Assembly (NCBI RefSeq): GCF_009909155.2
Contig: NZ_JAAAPM020000007.1
Coordinates: 62,001 to 126,000 of the forward strand
DNA from: Flavobacterium undicola
Lineage (GTDB): Bacteria; Bacteroidota; Bacteroidia; Flavobacteriales; Flavobacteriaceae
DNA: 64,000 bases
Direction: 5' to 3'
Part shown: piece after piece, positions 37,313 to 46,236 of the stretch
Position numbering within the stretch: the stretch's first letter is position 1
How the letters are laid out: every line of letters begins with the position of its first letter
Made by a program: the position numbers and the translations under genes
The notes under the pieces: generated by a model
The model's input: the letters and a program-made list of their open reading frames with translations, nothing else
Databases searched by the model: none
What the model was told of the DNA's origin: nothing

Positions 37313-37390
37313 TGTGTCGAGTTTACGACTCTAAGTTCCGTAGGAACGAAATGTATTATAGCAACGGATTTTACCGTTGTGAACAAAAAA
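37313..37390 (+). repeat. 78-bp repeat, copy A
   Basis: Shares TGTGTCG, CTCTAAGTTCCGTAGGAACG and AGCAACGGATTTTA in order with 37441-37518. The TTCCGTAGGAA core is itself palindromic. Confidence 0.8.
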
Positions 37391-37440
37391 ACCGACACAT
37401 TGCTGTATCGGTATATTGATATACTAATCAAAATACAAAA

Positions 37441-37518
37441 TGTGTCGTTCCTACGGCTCTAAGTTCCGTAGGAACGGGCTATATTGTAGCAACGGATTTT
37501 AATCCGTTGAAAACAAAG
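37441..37518 (+). repeat. 78-bp repeat, copy B
   Basis: Second copy in the same orientation, 128 bases after copy A, ending 18 bases from the pepT stop codon. CGTTCCTACGG near its start pairs with CCGTAGGAACG inside it, so each unit can fold. Confidence 0.8.
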
Positions 37519-37535
37519 AAACGATTCATGAAGTA

Positions 37536-38807
37536 TTATTTCCCTTTTTTTATTGGTTCCAAACCAAAGTTAGGTAAAGCTGTAAGCTCGGCAATTTTTA
37601 CAATGACTTCTACTGCTTTTTGCATACTTTCTACAGGAACATATTCGTATTTTCCGTGAAAGTTGTGTCCTCCGGCAAAGATGTTTGGGCAAGGTAATCC
37701 CATATAGGATAATTGCGAACCATCAGTTCCACCGCGAATGGGTTTGATAATCGGTTTGATGTTCAATTCTCTCATCGCTTTTTCGGCAATGTCTACAATG
37801 TGTTTCACAGGAAGTACTTTTTCCTTCATATTGTAATATTGATCTTTGATTTCAGTAACTACGATGTCTTCTCCAAATTGTTTCGCAAATTTCTTATTGA
37901 TTTTGCTCGCTATTTTTTGAATTTTCTCTTTTCTTTTTTCGAATTTTTTACTGTTGTGGTCTCTAATAATCAATTCCACTACTGTTTCTTCTATGCTCCC
38001 GTTAAAGTGATGCACATGATAAAAACCTTGATATCCTCTGGTTTTTTCAGGAACTTCATCAGAAGGCAATTCGATGATAAATGAATTCGCAACTAACATT
38101 GAATTAATCATTTTTCCTTTGGCATAACCAGGATGAACGCTTTTTCCTTTGAAAGTGATTTTGGCTCCAGCCGCATTAAAATTTTCATATTCTAATTCGC
38201 CTATTTGACTTCCGTCCATCGTATAAGCCCATTGCGCTCCAAATTTTTCCACATCAAAAAAGTGTGCACCTCGACCAATTTCTTCGTCAGGAGTGAATCC
38301 AACTCTTATTTTTCCGTGTTTTATTTCTGGATTTTTGATAAGGAATTCCATTGCGGTAACAATTTCAGTAATTCCGGCTTTGTCATCCGCACCTAAAAGT
38401 GTGGTTCCATCAGTAGTAATTAGGGTTTGCCCTTTGTATTGCAATAGATCTTTGAAATAATTAGAAGATAAAACGATGTTTTGTTCCGCATTTAGTACAA
38501 TATCCTTTCCGTCATAATCGCGAATAATTTGTGGTTTTACATTGGCTCCAGAAAAATCAGGAGAAGTGTCAAAATGAGAAACAAATCCTATTGTAGGTAC
38601 TTCGTGCTCAACATTACTGGGTAAAGTTGCCATGATGTAAGCTTTGTCGTTAATAGTAACGTCTTGCATTCCAATAGCTTTTAGTTCTTCGACTAATTTA
38701 TTGGCTAAAACCCATTGTTTTTCGGTACTTGGAGTCGTTTCTGAATTCGGATTGGATTCGGTATCTATTGTTACATAACTGACAAAACGATCGATGATAT
38801 CTTGCAT
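37536..38807 (-). CDS. pepT: Tripeptide aminopeptidase (peptidase T)
   Basis: 423 residues of the M20B family. Metal and catalytic motifs are [12 protein letters not shown] (His and Asp), [10 protein letters not shown] (bridging Asp), [11 protein letters not shown] (general-base Glu and ligand Glu), [20 protein letters not shown] and the C-terminal [10 protein letters not shown] with the last His. It removes N-terminal residues from tripeptides in the cytoplasm using two zinc ions. Length is normal. CAAAGATA at 38833-38840 (TATCTTTG) is the likely -7 box. Confidence 0.96.
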   Translation of the reverse strand: MQDIIDRFVSYVTIDTESNPNSETTPSTEKQWVLANKLVEELKAIGMQDVTINDKAYIMATLPSNVEHEVPTIGFVSHFDTSPDFSGANVKPQIIRDYDGKDIVLNAEQNIVLSSNYFKDLLQYKGQTLITTDGTTLLGADDKAGITEIVTAMEFLIKNPEIKHGKIRVGFTPDEEIGRGAHFFDVEKFGAQWAYTMDGSQIGELEYENFNAAGAKITFKGKSVHPGYAKGKMINSMLVANSFIIELPSDEVPEKTRGYQGFYHVHHFNGSIEETVVELIIRDHNSKKFEKRKEKIQKIASKINKKFAKQFGEDIVVTEIKDQYYNMKEKVLPVKHIVDIAEKAMRELNIKPIIKPIRGGTDGSQLSYMGLPCPNIFAGGHNFHGKYEYVPVESMQKAVEVIVKIAELTALPNFGLEPIKKGK

Positions 38808-38868
38808 AAAGTGGTGTTTTTTTATTGGCTAGCAAAGATAAGATTAATTTAAAGGATAGTACGGTAGC

Positions 38869-39276
38869 CTATTTCATGTTTTCCAGCATTTGGATTATTT
38901 TATCTAATTTCTCAACATCAATAGAGTTGAGTTTTGTTGCCAAAGCCTCAATTTCCAGTTTTGCTTCTTTATTCGTATTATAATCTTCTTGAGCTTGTAC
39001 ACGGTCTCTTTCGTTTTGGCGGTTTTGTGCCATCATAATTATGGGAGCAGCATAAGCCGCCTGGGTAGAAAATACCAGATTGAGTAAGATAAAAGGATAA
39101 GCATCCCAATGTTTTAAATAAGCGAAAAGGTTTAATCCCATCCAAATAATTACAAACACAGTTTGAATGATTATAAAACGCCAAGACCCCATGCCTTTGG
39201 CTACAGCATCTGCTATTCGGCTTCCAAATGCTAGGCTATCGTAATGTTGTTGATGCCAGTTTTTATTGATATCCAT
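38869..39276 (-). CDS. DUF1003 membrane protein
   Basis: 135 residues. Two membrane helices sit at FIIIQTVFVIIWMGLNLFAY and FILLNLVFSTQAAYAAPIIM, followed by QNRQNERDRVQAQEDYNTN, the DUF1003 signature, and a C-terminal coiled coil. Such proteins occur in many bacteria without an agreed function. Single-gene unit. Confidence 0.87.
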   Translation of the reverse strand: MDINKNWHQQHYDSLAFGSRIADAVAKGMGSWRFIIIQTVFVIIWMGLNLFAYLKHWDAYPFILLNLVFSTQAAYAAPIIMMAQNRQNERDRVQAQEDYNTNKEAKLEIEALATKLNSIDVEKLDKIIQMLENMK

Positions 39277-39439
39277 ATTGTGTATAATTTATTTTTATTT
39301 AAAAGTAAGGAAAGTTTATTTATAAAAAAACCACAAATTCATCAATTAGTTGTTCCGTTTAGATGGAGTTAATTGGTGAATTTGCGGTTGGTTTTAAGTT
39401 TGTAAAGATTTAATTACTGATGTTCATTCTATTCGTTAA

Positions 39440-40021
39440 TTACATCAGCCCATTTATCTTAGCATATTGCAACAACATAATGGTTTTGGCATCTTTTAGT
39501 TCTCCTGTTTCAATCATAGCATATGCTTGGTCGAATGACATTTCTATGACTTCAATATTTTCTTGTTCATGATCTAGTCCGCCTCCTTCGCTGACTTTCA
39601 TAGAAGCGTCGTATTCGCCAATAAATAAATATAGGATTTCAGTTATGGCACCTGGTGACATATAGGTTTCCATGATTTTTTTAACCTTAGAAATTCTATA
39701 GCCTGTTTCTTCTTCTGTTTCTCTGATGATGCATTGTTCTGGTTCGTCCTGATCTAATAATCCGGCACAAACTTCTACCATCATTCCGTTATTGTTACCG
39801 TTTAAGTAGGTTGGTAAACGAAACTGACGCGTTAAAATAATAGTTTTGTTTGTTTTGTTGTAAAGTAAAATGGCCGCTCCGTTTCCTCGATCGTAGACTT
39901 CTCTTTTTTGAGTAATCACGCTGTTGTCAGGTTTTTGATAATCAAAAGTTACTTTGTTCAGAATGTACCAGTTGTCTGAAAGTAATTCGGTTTTTTGGAT
40001 GGTTATTTTTGGCTCGTTCAT
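39440..40021 (-). CDS. nudK: NUDIX hydrolase, NudK-like (GDP-mannose pyrophosphatase family)
   Basis: 193 residues. The Nudix box reads GLLDQDEPEQCIIRETEEETGY; its spacing, one residue shorter than the canonical box, is the same as I recall for E. coli NudK (GLLDNDEPEV...). TRQFRLPTYLNGN and EVCAGLLDQD are also NudK-like. It cleaves nucleotide sugars such as GDP-mannose into GMP and sugar phosphate. Exact substrate unproven. The next gene upstream (purA) is divergent in transcript structure and not operonic. Confidence 0.85.
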   Translation of the reverse strand: MNEPKITIQKTELLSDNWYILNKVTFDYQKPDNSVITQKREVYDRGNGAAILLYNKTNKTIILTRQFRLPTYLNGNNNGMMVEVCAGLLDQDEPEQCIIRETEEETGYRISKVKKIMETYMSPGAITEILYLFIGEYDASMKVSEGGGLDHEQENIEVIEMSFDQAYAMIETGELKDAKTIMLLQYAKINGLM

Positions 40022-40041
40022 CTGTTATTTATTTTACAGCA

Positions 40042-40065
40042 AACCTGTCTGCCGGCAGGCAGGTT
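40042..40065. repeat. 24-bp palindrome related to the 85-bp repeat core
   Basis: AACCTGTCTGCCGGCAGG continues to CAGGTT and is palindromic but for one T-G position. It matches the centre of the 85-bp repeats at 17979 and 24728, without their flanks. Confidence 0.65.
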
Positions 40066-40139
40066 CGCAAATTAAAAATGCAGAAGCAAAAATAATTTGC
40101 GAATTTTCGGTTTGATTTTTTTGTTTAAATATATAAAAA

Positions 40140-40163
40140 AACGCTCTGAAAAATCAGAGCGTT
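40140..40163 (-). terminator. purA terminator
   Basis: AACGCTCTGA and TCAGAGCGTT pair perfectly around AAAA, six bases past the purA stop, and run into T residues on the minus strand. Confidence 0.85.
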
Positions 40164-40168
40164 AAGTG

Positions 40169-41440
40169 TTATTTCAGAATAGTTTGTTTTCTGTCTGGAC
40201 CTACAGAAACAATTTTGATAGGTACTTCAAGTTCTTTTTCAATGAACTCGATGTATTCTTTTAATTCAACTGGTAATTCCTCGTAAGTAGTCATTCCTGT
40301 TAAATCTTGTTTCCATCCTTTAAATTCTTTGTAAATTGGAGCAACATTTTCTTCTTCCACATTGTAAGGGAAGTGAGCGATGTTTTTTCCTTTATAATTG
40401 TATTCAGTACATATTTTTAAGGTATCAAAACCTGAAAGTACGTCACCTTTCATCATCATCAATTGAGTTACTCCGTTTACTTGAACAGCATATTTCAACG
40501 CTACTAAGTCTAACCATCCACAACGTCTTGCTCTTCCTGTAACCGAACCAAATTCGTTACCCACTTTTGCCATAGTAGCACCTACTTCGTCAAAAAGTTC
40601 AGTAGGGAAAGGACCGCTACCAACACGAGTAGTGTAAGCTTTGAAAATACCGTACACTTCTTTGATTTTGTTAGGAGCAATTCCTAAGCCTGTACAAGCT
40701 CCTGCAGCTGTAGTATTAGAAGAAGTTACGAAAGGATAAGTTCCAAAATCAACATCTAATAATGAACCCTGAGCTCCTTCGCATAAAATAGATTTACCTG
40801 CTTTTTGAGCTTGGTACATGTATTCTTCGCTATCGATGAAATCTAATTTTTTAATTTCTTCGATAGATTCAAAGAATTCTGCTTCTAATTCAGGTAAGTT
40901 GTATTGTAATTCCACTCCGTAGAATGCAATCATTGCTTCGTGCTTGTCAGCTAGAGAACGGTATCTTTCTTTAAAATCTTCTAATTCAATATCTCCTACG
41001 CGTAGACCATTTCTACCTGTTTTGTCCATGTAAGTTGGTCCAATACCTTTAAGTGTAGAACCAATTTTAGCTTTCCCTTTAGAAGCTTCAGAAGCAGCGT
41101 CTAATAAACGGTGCGTAGGTAAAATTAAGTGTGCTTTTCTGGAAATGATTAATTTCTTTTTGATATCGATGTTGAATTTTGCCAATCCTTCGATTTCTTT
41201 TTGAAATACAACAGGATCGATTACAACACCATTTCCAATAACATTTATCGCTGATTTATGGAAAATTCCAGAAGGAATGGTTCTAAGTACGTGTTTAATT
41301 CCGTCAAATTCTAAAGTATGCCCTGCATTAGGTCCTCCTTGAAAACGAGCAATAATATCGTAATTTGAGGTAAGAACATCAACAATTTTTCCTTTTCCTT
41401 CATCTCCCCATTGTAATCCTAGTAATAAATCTACGGTCAT
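40169..41440 (-). CDS. purA: Adenylosuccinate synthase
   Basis: 423 residues. It joins IMP and aspartate using GTP, the first committed step to AMP. The N-terminal GTP site is LLGLQWGDEGKGKIVD. GGPNAGHTL, GIGPTYMDKTGRNGLR and CEGAQGSLLDVDFGTYPFVTSS follow in the usual order, with TGRARRCGWLD near the IMP site. Length is normal. It follows the Fur-family gene by 65 bases on the same strand and may share its transcript. Confidence 0.98.
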   Translation of the reverse strand: MTVDLLLGLQWGDEGKGKIVDVLTSNYDIIARFQGGPNAGHTLEFDGIKHVLRTIPSGIFHKSAINVIGNGVVIDPVVFQKEIEGLAKFNIDIKKKLIISRKAHLILPTHRLLDAASEASKGKAKIGSTLKGIGPTYMDKTGRNGLRVGDIELEDFKERYRSLADKHEAMIAFYGVELQYNLPELEAEFFESIEEIKKLDFIDSEEYMYQAQKAGKSILCEGAQGSLLDVDFGTYPFVTSSNTTAAGACTGLGIAPNKIKEVYGIFKAYTTRVGSGPFPTELFDEVGATMAKVGNEFGSVTGRARRCGWLDLVALKYAVQVNGVTQLMMMKGDVLSGFDTLKICTEYNYKGKNIAHFPYNVEEENVAPIYKEFKGWKQDLTGMTTYEELPVELKEYIEFIEKELEVPIKIVSVGPDRKQTILK

Positions 41441-41505
41441 TTTAATTTCTTTATTTAATCGTTAATTCGTTTTGGTGGTAAATTAGCTTACCGCCTTTTT
41501 TTAAA

Positions 41506-42003
41506 CTAAATGTTATCGTTATTGGTTTCTTCTTTCTCTTCGTCTGTTTTTGCCACTCTTTTTGTACCATAAAAATACAAGGAATGATTTGTGATGTCTA
41601 CATCAAAAATTTCTTCTATAGTCTTTTTGATAGATTGAATTCTTGGATCACAAAATTCTACTACATCACCACTATCTGTCATGATAAGATGGTCATGTTG
41701 TTTGTCAAAATAGGATTTTTCATAGTGTGCCTGGTTTTGTCCAAATTGGTGTTTACGCACCAAAGCACAGTCAAGTAGTAATTCTATAGTGTTGTACAGC
41801 GTAGCTCTACTGACACGGTAGTTTTTGTTTTTCATTTTGATGTATAGATTTTCTATATCAAAATGTTCTTCGCTTTCATAGATTTCCTGAAGTATAGAGT
41901 AACGTTCAGGCGTTTTTCTATGCCCGTTTTTCTCAAGATACATTGTAAAAACGTTTTTTACAATCTCTTGATTTTTGTTGTTATTTGTGGAAATGAGTGT
42001 CAT
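41506..42003 (-). CDS. Fur family transcriptional regulator
   Basis: 165 residues from ATG 42003 (MTLISTNNN); an upstream TTG at 42012 would add three. The winged helix reads [49 protein letters not shown]. The metal region [20 protein letters not shown] keeps the His-Asp-His but lacks the CxxC structural zinc pairs of classical Fur, so PerR-, Zur- or Fur-type specificity is not decidable. CAAAGATA at 42010-42017 (TATCTTTG) lies only 7 bases from the ATG, so the mRNA may be nearly leaderless if that box is used. Confidence 0.9.
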   Translation of the reverse strand: MTLISTNNNKNQEIVKNVFTMYLEKNGHRKTPERYSILQEIYESEEHFDIENLYIKMKNKNYRVSRATLYNTIELLLDCALVRKHQFGQNQAHYEKSYFDKQHDHLIMTDSGDVVEFCDPRIQSIKKTIEEIFDVDITNHSLYFYGTKRVAKTDEEKEETNNDNI

Positions 42004-42170
42004 ATTCGGCAAAGATAAATTTTTATTTTAATAGTTTTCAAGTTTAAGTACTTATAAGGTAATAATTTTGTTTTTTTAATAGAATCAACCCCTAATTTAA
42101 GTCTCTTTTTTATTTAAAAACGTTTTTGAATACTTAAAAAGTATTTGAAACAAAACATATTGTGGAAAAA

Positions 42171-44405
42171 TTAATTTTTGTAGACTCGGGTTACCCGGTC
42201 AATTCCGTCAATTTTTTTGATGTTTTCAATTAGTTTTTTCAAAATAGTTATGTTTTGTACAATCACCGTTAGCTGTCCTTTGAAAAGTCCTGCGTCACCA
42301 CTCAACGAAATACTTTGAATGTTCACATTCATATTATTCGAAATTACCTTTGTCAATTCGTTAGTTAAACCAATGGTGTCCATTCCTGTAATATTTAAAA
42401 TAGCTTTGAATTCTTCTTGAGAAGAGTCAATCCATTTGGCGGGCATGATGCGGTAAGCGTAATTGGATTGTAAAGCGATGGCATTAGGACAATCTTTTTT
42501 GTGCACTTTTATCCCCTCATTGATGGTAACGAAACCAAAAACCTGATCTCCGGGAATTGGATTACAACAAGTAGAAAGTTTATAGTCTAATTTGTCTTGT
42601 TCCTTGCCGAATACTAACAAGTCGTAATTGTTGTTGAGTATAGGTCTGTGGATATCAGTATCAGCGGTATTTCCGGTACGCTTGATTTTACTTTTAAAGA
42701 AATTGATTAAAGTATTGCTTTTTTGCGCAGCAAAGTCTTTTAACTGTTGGTTATCAATGGTTCCAATTCCAACTCTGTAAAATAAATCTAAACTGGTTTT
42801 AAGGTGGAAAAAGTTTACTAATTCATTTGTAACCGTTTCGTTTAAGGTAACTTTAAGATGTTTTAGTTTACGGGTCAGTACTTCTTTTCCGTCTTCTGCA
42901 ATTTTCTTCGTGTTTTCGTTAAGAACGTTTCTAATTTTATTTTTTGCTCTCGAAGTCGTTACATAATCCAACCAGTTGGCAGTGGGTTTTTGATTTGGAG
43001 AAGTGATAATTTCAACCTGGTCGCCACTTTTTAATTCGTAGTTTAAAGGAACTAATTTTCCGTTGACTCTCGTTCCGCGGGTTTTAATTCCAATTTCGGA
43101 GTGGATGCTAAAGGCAAAGTCAAGAGATGTTGCTCCTTTAGGTAAGGATTTAATATCACCTTTAGGGGTGAAAATGTAGATTTCTTTCGAATACAAATTC
43201 ATTTTGAAATCTTCTACAAAGTCGATAGCATTAGTTTCAGGGTTTTCTAATGCTTCTTTAAGCAGGTTAAGCCAAACGTCCAAGCCACCTTCTTCGGTAG
43301 CTCCATTTTTGTATTTGTAATGTGCTGCATAACCTTTTTCGGCAATTTCATCCATACGCTCGCTACGTACTTGTACTTCAACCCAGCGGCCTTTAGGTCC
43401 CATTACGGTAATGTGCAGGGCTTCGTAACCAGTTGATTTAGGAGATGAAATCCAGTCTCTTAATCGGCTAGGGCTCGGTCTGTAATGGTCAGTAACGATA
43501 GAATATATTTTCCAGGCGATAAATTTTTCGTCATGAGCATCTGATTTATAGATAATTCGAAGTGCAAATTTATCGTAGACTTCGTCAAAGCTTACGTTTT
43601 GTGCTTTCATCTTTCTACGAATTGAGTAGATCGATTTTGGACGTCCTTTTATGATATAGTCAATTCCTTCGGCGTTTAAAGAGGCTTTAAGGACATCGGA
43701 AATGTCTTTGATATAAGCATCTTGTTGTTCTTTGGTCTCTTTTATTTTGCTAACAATGTCGTTGTATATGGCAGGTTCAGTATATTTTAAACCTAAATCT
43801 TCCAATTTTGTTTTGATGTTGTATAAACCTAATCGATGGGCAAGTGGCGCGTAGATGTATAAGGTTTCTGAAGCAATTTTGACTTGTTTGTGGTCATCCA
43901 TTGACTCCATAGTTTGCATATTGTGCAATCTATCGGCTATTTTTATCAGGATCACACGCACATCATCATACAAAGTCAATAACATCTTTCGGAAGTTTTC
44001 GGCTTGCATAGACACATTCATGTCTTTTTGTACGATGGATATTTTAGTTAAACCTTCAACCAATTGTGCTACTTTAGGATTGAACATTCGCTCAATATCT
44101 TTAACGGTAGTAGGCGTGTCTTCTACAACATCATGTAATAAGGCGGCTGCAATTGAAGTAGCTCCAAGACCTATTTCGGAGGCAACAATTTTGGCAACAG
44201 CAATGGGATGAAAAATATAAGCTTCTCCTGATTTTCTTCTTTGGTCTTTATGAGCTTCCACAGCAACGTCAAAAGCCTTGCGTATCAGTTTTTTATCCTC
44301 GGTAGTTAATGTTTGGTAACTAATACGAAGTAATTCTTTGTATTCTTGAGCAATTGCTTTATTCTCTTTTTCGATATCTATTTCAGTCATAAGTGCAGGG
44401 TTCAT
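42171..44405 (-). CDS. RelA/SpoT bifunctional (p)ppGpp synthetase/hydrolase
   Basis: 744 residues with all long-RSH parts. The HD hydrolase domain is intact (FHPIAVAKIVASEIG, AALLHDVVEDTPT). The synthetase contains GRPKSIYSIRRKM, STGYEALHITVMG and VEVQVRSERMDEIAEKGYAAHYKYK. The TGS domain holds IYIFTPKGDIKSLPKGATSLDFAF, followed by the Cys-rich CNPIPGDQVFGFVT region and a C-terminal ACT domain. It makes and degrades (p)ppGpp under starvation. With a complete HD site it is expected to be bifunctional. An internal start at MTEIDIEK (44390) is also possible. Confidence 0.96.
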   Translation of the reverse strand: MNPALMTEIDIEKENKAIAQEYKELLRISYQTLTTEDKKLIRKAFDVAVEAHKDQRRKSGEAYIFHPIAVAKIVASEIGLGATSIAAALLHDVVEDTPTTVKDIERMFNPKVAQLVEGLTKISIVQKDMNVSMQAENFRKMLLTLYDDVRVILIKIADRLHNMQTMESMDDHKQVKIASETLYIYAPLAHRLGLYNIKTKLEDLGLKYTEPAIYNDIVSKIKETKEQQDAYIKDISDVLKASLNAEGIDYIIKGRPKSIYSIRRKMKAQNVSFDEVYDKFALRIIYKSDAHDEKFIAWKIYSIVTDHYRPSPSRLRDWISSPKSTGYEALHITVMGPKGRWVEVQVRSERMDEIAEKGYAAHYKYKNGATEEGGLDVWLNLLKEALENPETNAIDFVEDFKMNLYSKEIYIFTPKGDIKSLPKGATSLDFAFSIHSEIGIKTRGTRVNGKLVPLNYELKSGDQVEIITSPNQKPTANWLDYVTTSRAKNKIRNVLNENTKKIAEDGKEVLTRKLKHLKVTLNETVTNELVNFFHLKTSLDLFYRVGIGTIDNQQLKDFAAQKSNTLINFFKSKIKRTGNTADTDIHRPILNNNYDLLVFGKEQDKLDYKLSTCCNPIPGDQVFGFVTINEGIKVHKKDCPNAIALQSNYAYRIMPAKWIDSSQEEFKAILNITGMDTIGLTNELTKVISNNMNVNIQSISLSGDAGLFKGQLTVIVQNITILKKLIENIKKIDGIDRVTRVYKN

Positions 44406-44573
44406 TTTCTAAAAATAACGATAAGTTCGCATATATGCAAGAGTTGGGATTGTTGATTTTAGATTTCTGATTTTAGATATTAGATTTTAAAAAATGTCTG
44501 GTTTTTAAATCAGAAAATTGAATTTATAACTGTTTAATTTTTAGTATTAAATCTGCATTCTAAAATCTAAAAT

Positions 44574-45359
44574 TTAAAACCCTCTTTGTCTTTTGGCTTC
44601 GAATATTAATATGGCTGCGGCAACTGAAACATTCATGCTGTCAATTTCCCCTTGCATAGGAATGATGATGTTTTGCGTAGCGGCATCGCGCCATTCCTGG
44701 GTAAGTCCGGTGGCTTCAGTTCCAACAACTAGCGCGGTTGGTTTTGTATAATCCTGGGTGTGATAGCTTGTCGAATTTTGCAAGGTGGCACAGTAGAAAT
44801 TGATGTTTTTTTCTTTTAAAAAAGAAATGATTTCTGCGGTGCTTGCTGTTGCAATTTGGTTCGTAAACAAACAACCTACGCTAGAACGAACAATATTCGG
44901 GTTGTATAAATCGCTTTTGGGATTGGCAATAATTACAGCATCAAGATTAGCGGCATCGGCGGTTCTTAAAAGGGCACCAATATTGCCTGGTTTTTCCGGA
45001 GCTTCGGCAACTAAAATTAATGGTGTTGCTGAGAGTTTTAAGTCAGAAAGTTGTAAGGATTTTGATTTGGCTACAGCCAATACCCCTTCGGTGGTTTCGC
45101 GGTAGCTTAATTTTTGAAATACATCTTTGTTTATTTCGATTAATTCAGCTGATTGAGCTAATTTTTTAGCTTCAATTTCGCTGCAAATTTCAGGATAGAA
45201 TAATACGGTTTCAATTTCATAATTTCCTTTTACAGCTAATGAAATTTCGCGTACTCCTTCAATTAAAAACGTTCCGGTTTGTCTTCTGTTTTTGGCTTTT
45301 TCCTGTAATAATACTAAAGATTTTATGAATGGATTTTGAATGGATGTAATTTGTTTCAA
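44574..45359 (-). CDS. SpoU/TrmH-family RNA 2'-O-methyltransferase
   Basis: 261 residues. The N-terminal substrate-binding domain (SIQNPFIKSLVLLQEKAKNRRQTGTFLIEGVREI) precedes the SPOUT knot with ILVAEAPEKPGNIGALLRTADAA, VRSSVGCLFTN, LVVGTEATGLT and NVSVAAAILIFEAKRQR. It methylates ribose in rRNA or tRNA; the target nucleotide cannot be predicted. It starts 28 bases after ftsE on the same strand and is probably cotranscribed. Confidence 0.92.
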   Translation of the reverse strand: MKQITSIQNPFIKSLVLLQEKAKNRRQTGTFLIEGVREISLAVKGNYEIETVLFYPEICSEIEAKKLAQSAELIEINKDVFQKLSYRETTEGVLAVAKSKSLQLSDLKLSATPLILVAEAPEKPGNIGALLRTADAANLDAVIIANPKSDLYNPNIVRSSVGCLFTNQIATASTAEIISFLKEKNINFYCATLQNSTSYHTQDYTKPTALVVGTEATGLTQEWRDAATQNIIIPMQGEIDSMNVSVAAAILIFEAKRQRGF

Positions 45360-45387
45360 GAGATTCTAAATTTTAGTATTATAAAAA

Positions 45388-46071
45388 TTAAATGGTTCTT
45401 TGGACTACTTCAAAAATTTTAGCATCCTCACATTTTAATGTTTTCGAAGGGAATTTCATCAACAAAGCATAATCATGCGTTGCCATGATAATGGTTTTTC
45501 CGTTTGCGTTAATTTTTTTCAAAACATCCAAAACTTCCGCACTGGTTTGTGGGTCTAAATTTCCTGTTGGTTCATCCGCTAAGATAAGTTCAGGGTCATT
45601 AAGTAAGGCTCTCGCAATAGCTACACGTTGTTGCTCGCCACCAGAAATTTGATGAGGCATTTTTTGCGCATAGTTTTTCATCCCTACTTTATCCAGTACT
45701 TCTTCTATCTTTCGATTCATTTCGTCCTGATCCGTCCATCCTGTTGCTTTAAGTACAAAAAGCATATTGTCTTGAATAGAACGGTCTGGTAGCAATTTGA
45801 AATCCTGAAAAACAATTCCGATTTTACGTCTTAAAAACGGAATATCATCTTCTTTCATTGTTTCTAAATCAAAGTCTACAATATGTCCATTTCCTTCTGT
45901 CAATTGTAAATCGGCATAAAGTGTTTTCATCAAACTACTTTTTCCTGAACCCGTTTTTCCAATGATATAAATAAATTCTCCATGGTTTACTTCCAAGTTA
46001 ACATTTGATAAGATTACTTTATCTTCTTGATAGATGGTCGCGTTTTTTAGTGACAGTACAGCTTGAGACAT
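45388..46071 (-). CDS. ftsE: Cell division ATP-binding protein FtsE
   Basis: 227 residues, the ATPase that with FtsX activates murein hydrolases at the septum. Walker A is GKTGSGKSS, the Q loop is IGIVFQDFKLLPDRSIQDN (the FtsE-type sequence), the signature is ISGGEQQRV, Walker B is LILADEPTGNLDP and the switch His is in ATHDY. ftsX is not adjacent, as commonly seen in Bacteroidota. Upstream gene of a probable operon with the SpoU methyltransferase. Confidence 0.93.
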   Translation of the reverse strand: MSQAVLSLKNATIYQEDKVILSNVNLEVNHGEFIYIIGKTGSGKSSLMKTLYADLQLTEGNGHIVDFDLETMKEDDIPFLRRKIGIVFQDFKLLPDRSIQDNMLFVLKATGWTDQDEMNRKIEEVLDKVGMKNYAQKMPHQISGGEQQRVAIARALLNDPELILADEPTGNLDPQTSAEVLDVLKKINANGKTIIMATHDYALLMKFPSKTLKCEDAKIFEVVQRTI

Positions 46072-46208
46072 AATTGGGGTTTGTTTGTGGCGTAAAAGTA
46101 ATTATCAATTATGAAATAGCAATATCAATTAGTAGTTTTTTGTGGTCTGTTAAAATATTTGTTCATAATAAAACCAATTAGAGGTTCGTTATAAATTTTA
46201 TAATATGA

Positions 46209-46216
46209 TATATTTG
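46209..46216 (+). promoter_or_regulatory. -7 promoter box of the TPR operon
   Basis: TATATTTG, 20 bases before the ATG at 46237. A TTC rather than TTG sits near the expected -33 position. Confidence 0.45.
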
Positions 46217-46236
46217 AATATTAAAATAAAATAAAA

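Larger units (their letters stand above)
37179..37535. other. Intergenic repeat region
   Basis: 357 bases with no gene, filled by a hairpin, two copies of a 78-bp repeat and a second small hairpin between the copies (CCGACACA/TGTATCGG, about 37392-37411). Confidence 0.7.
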
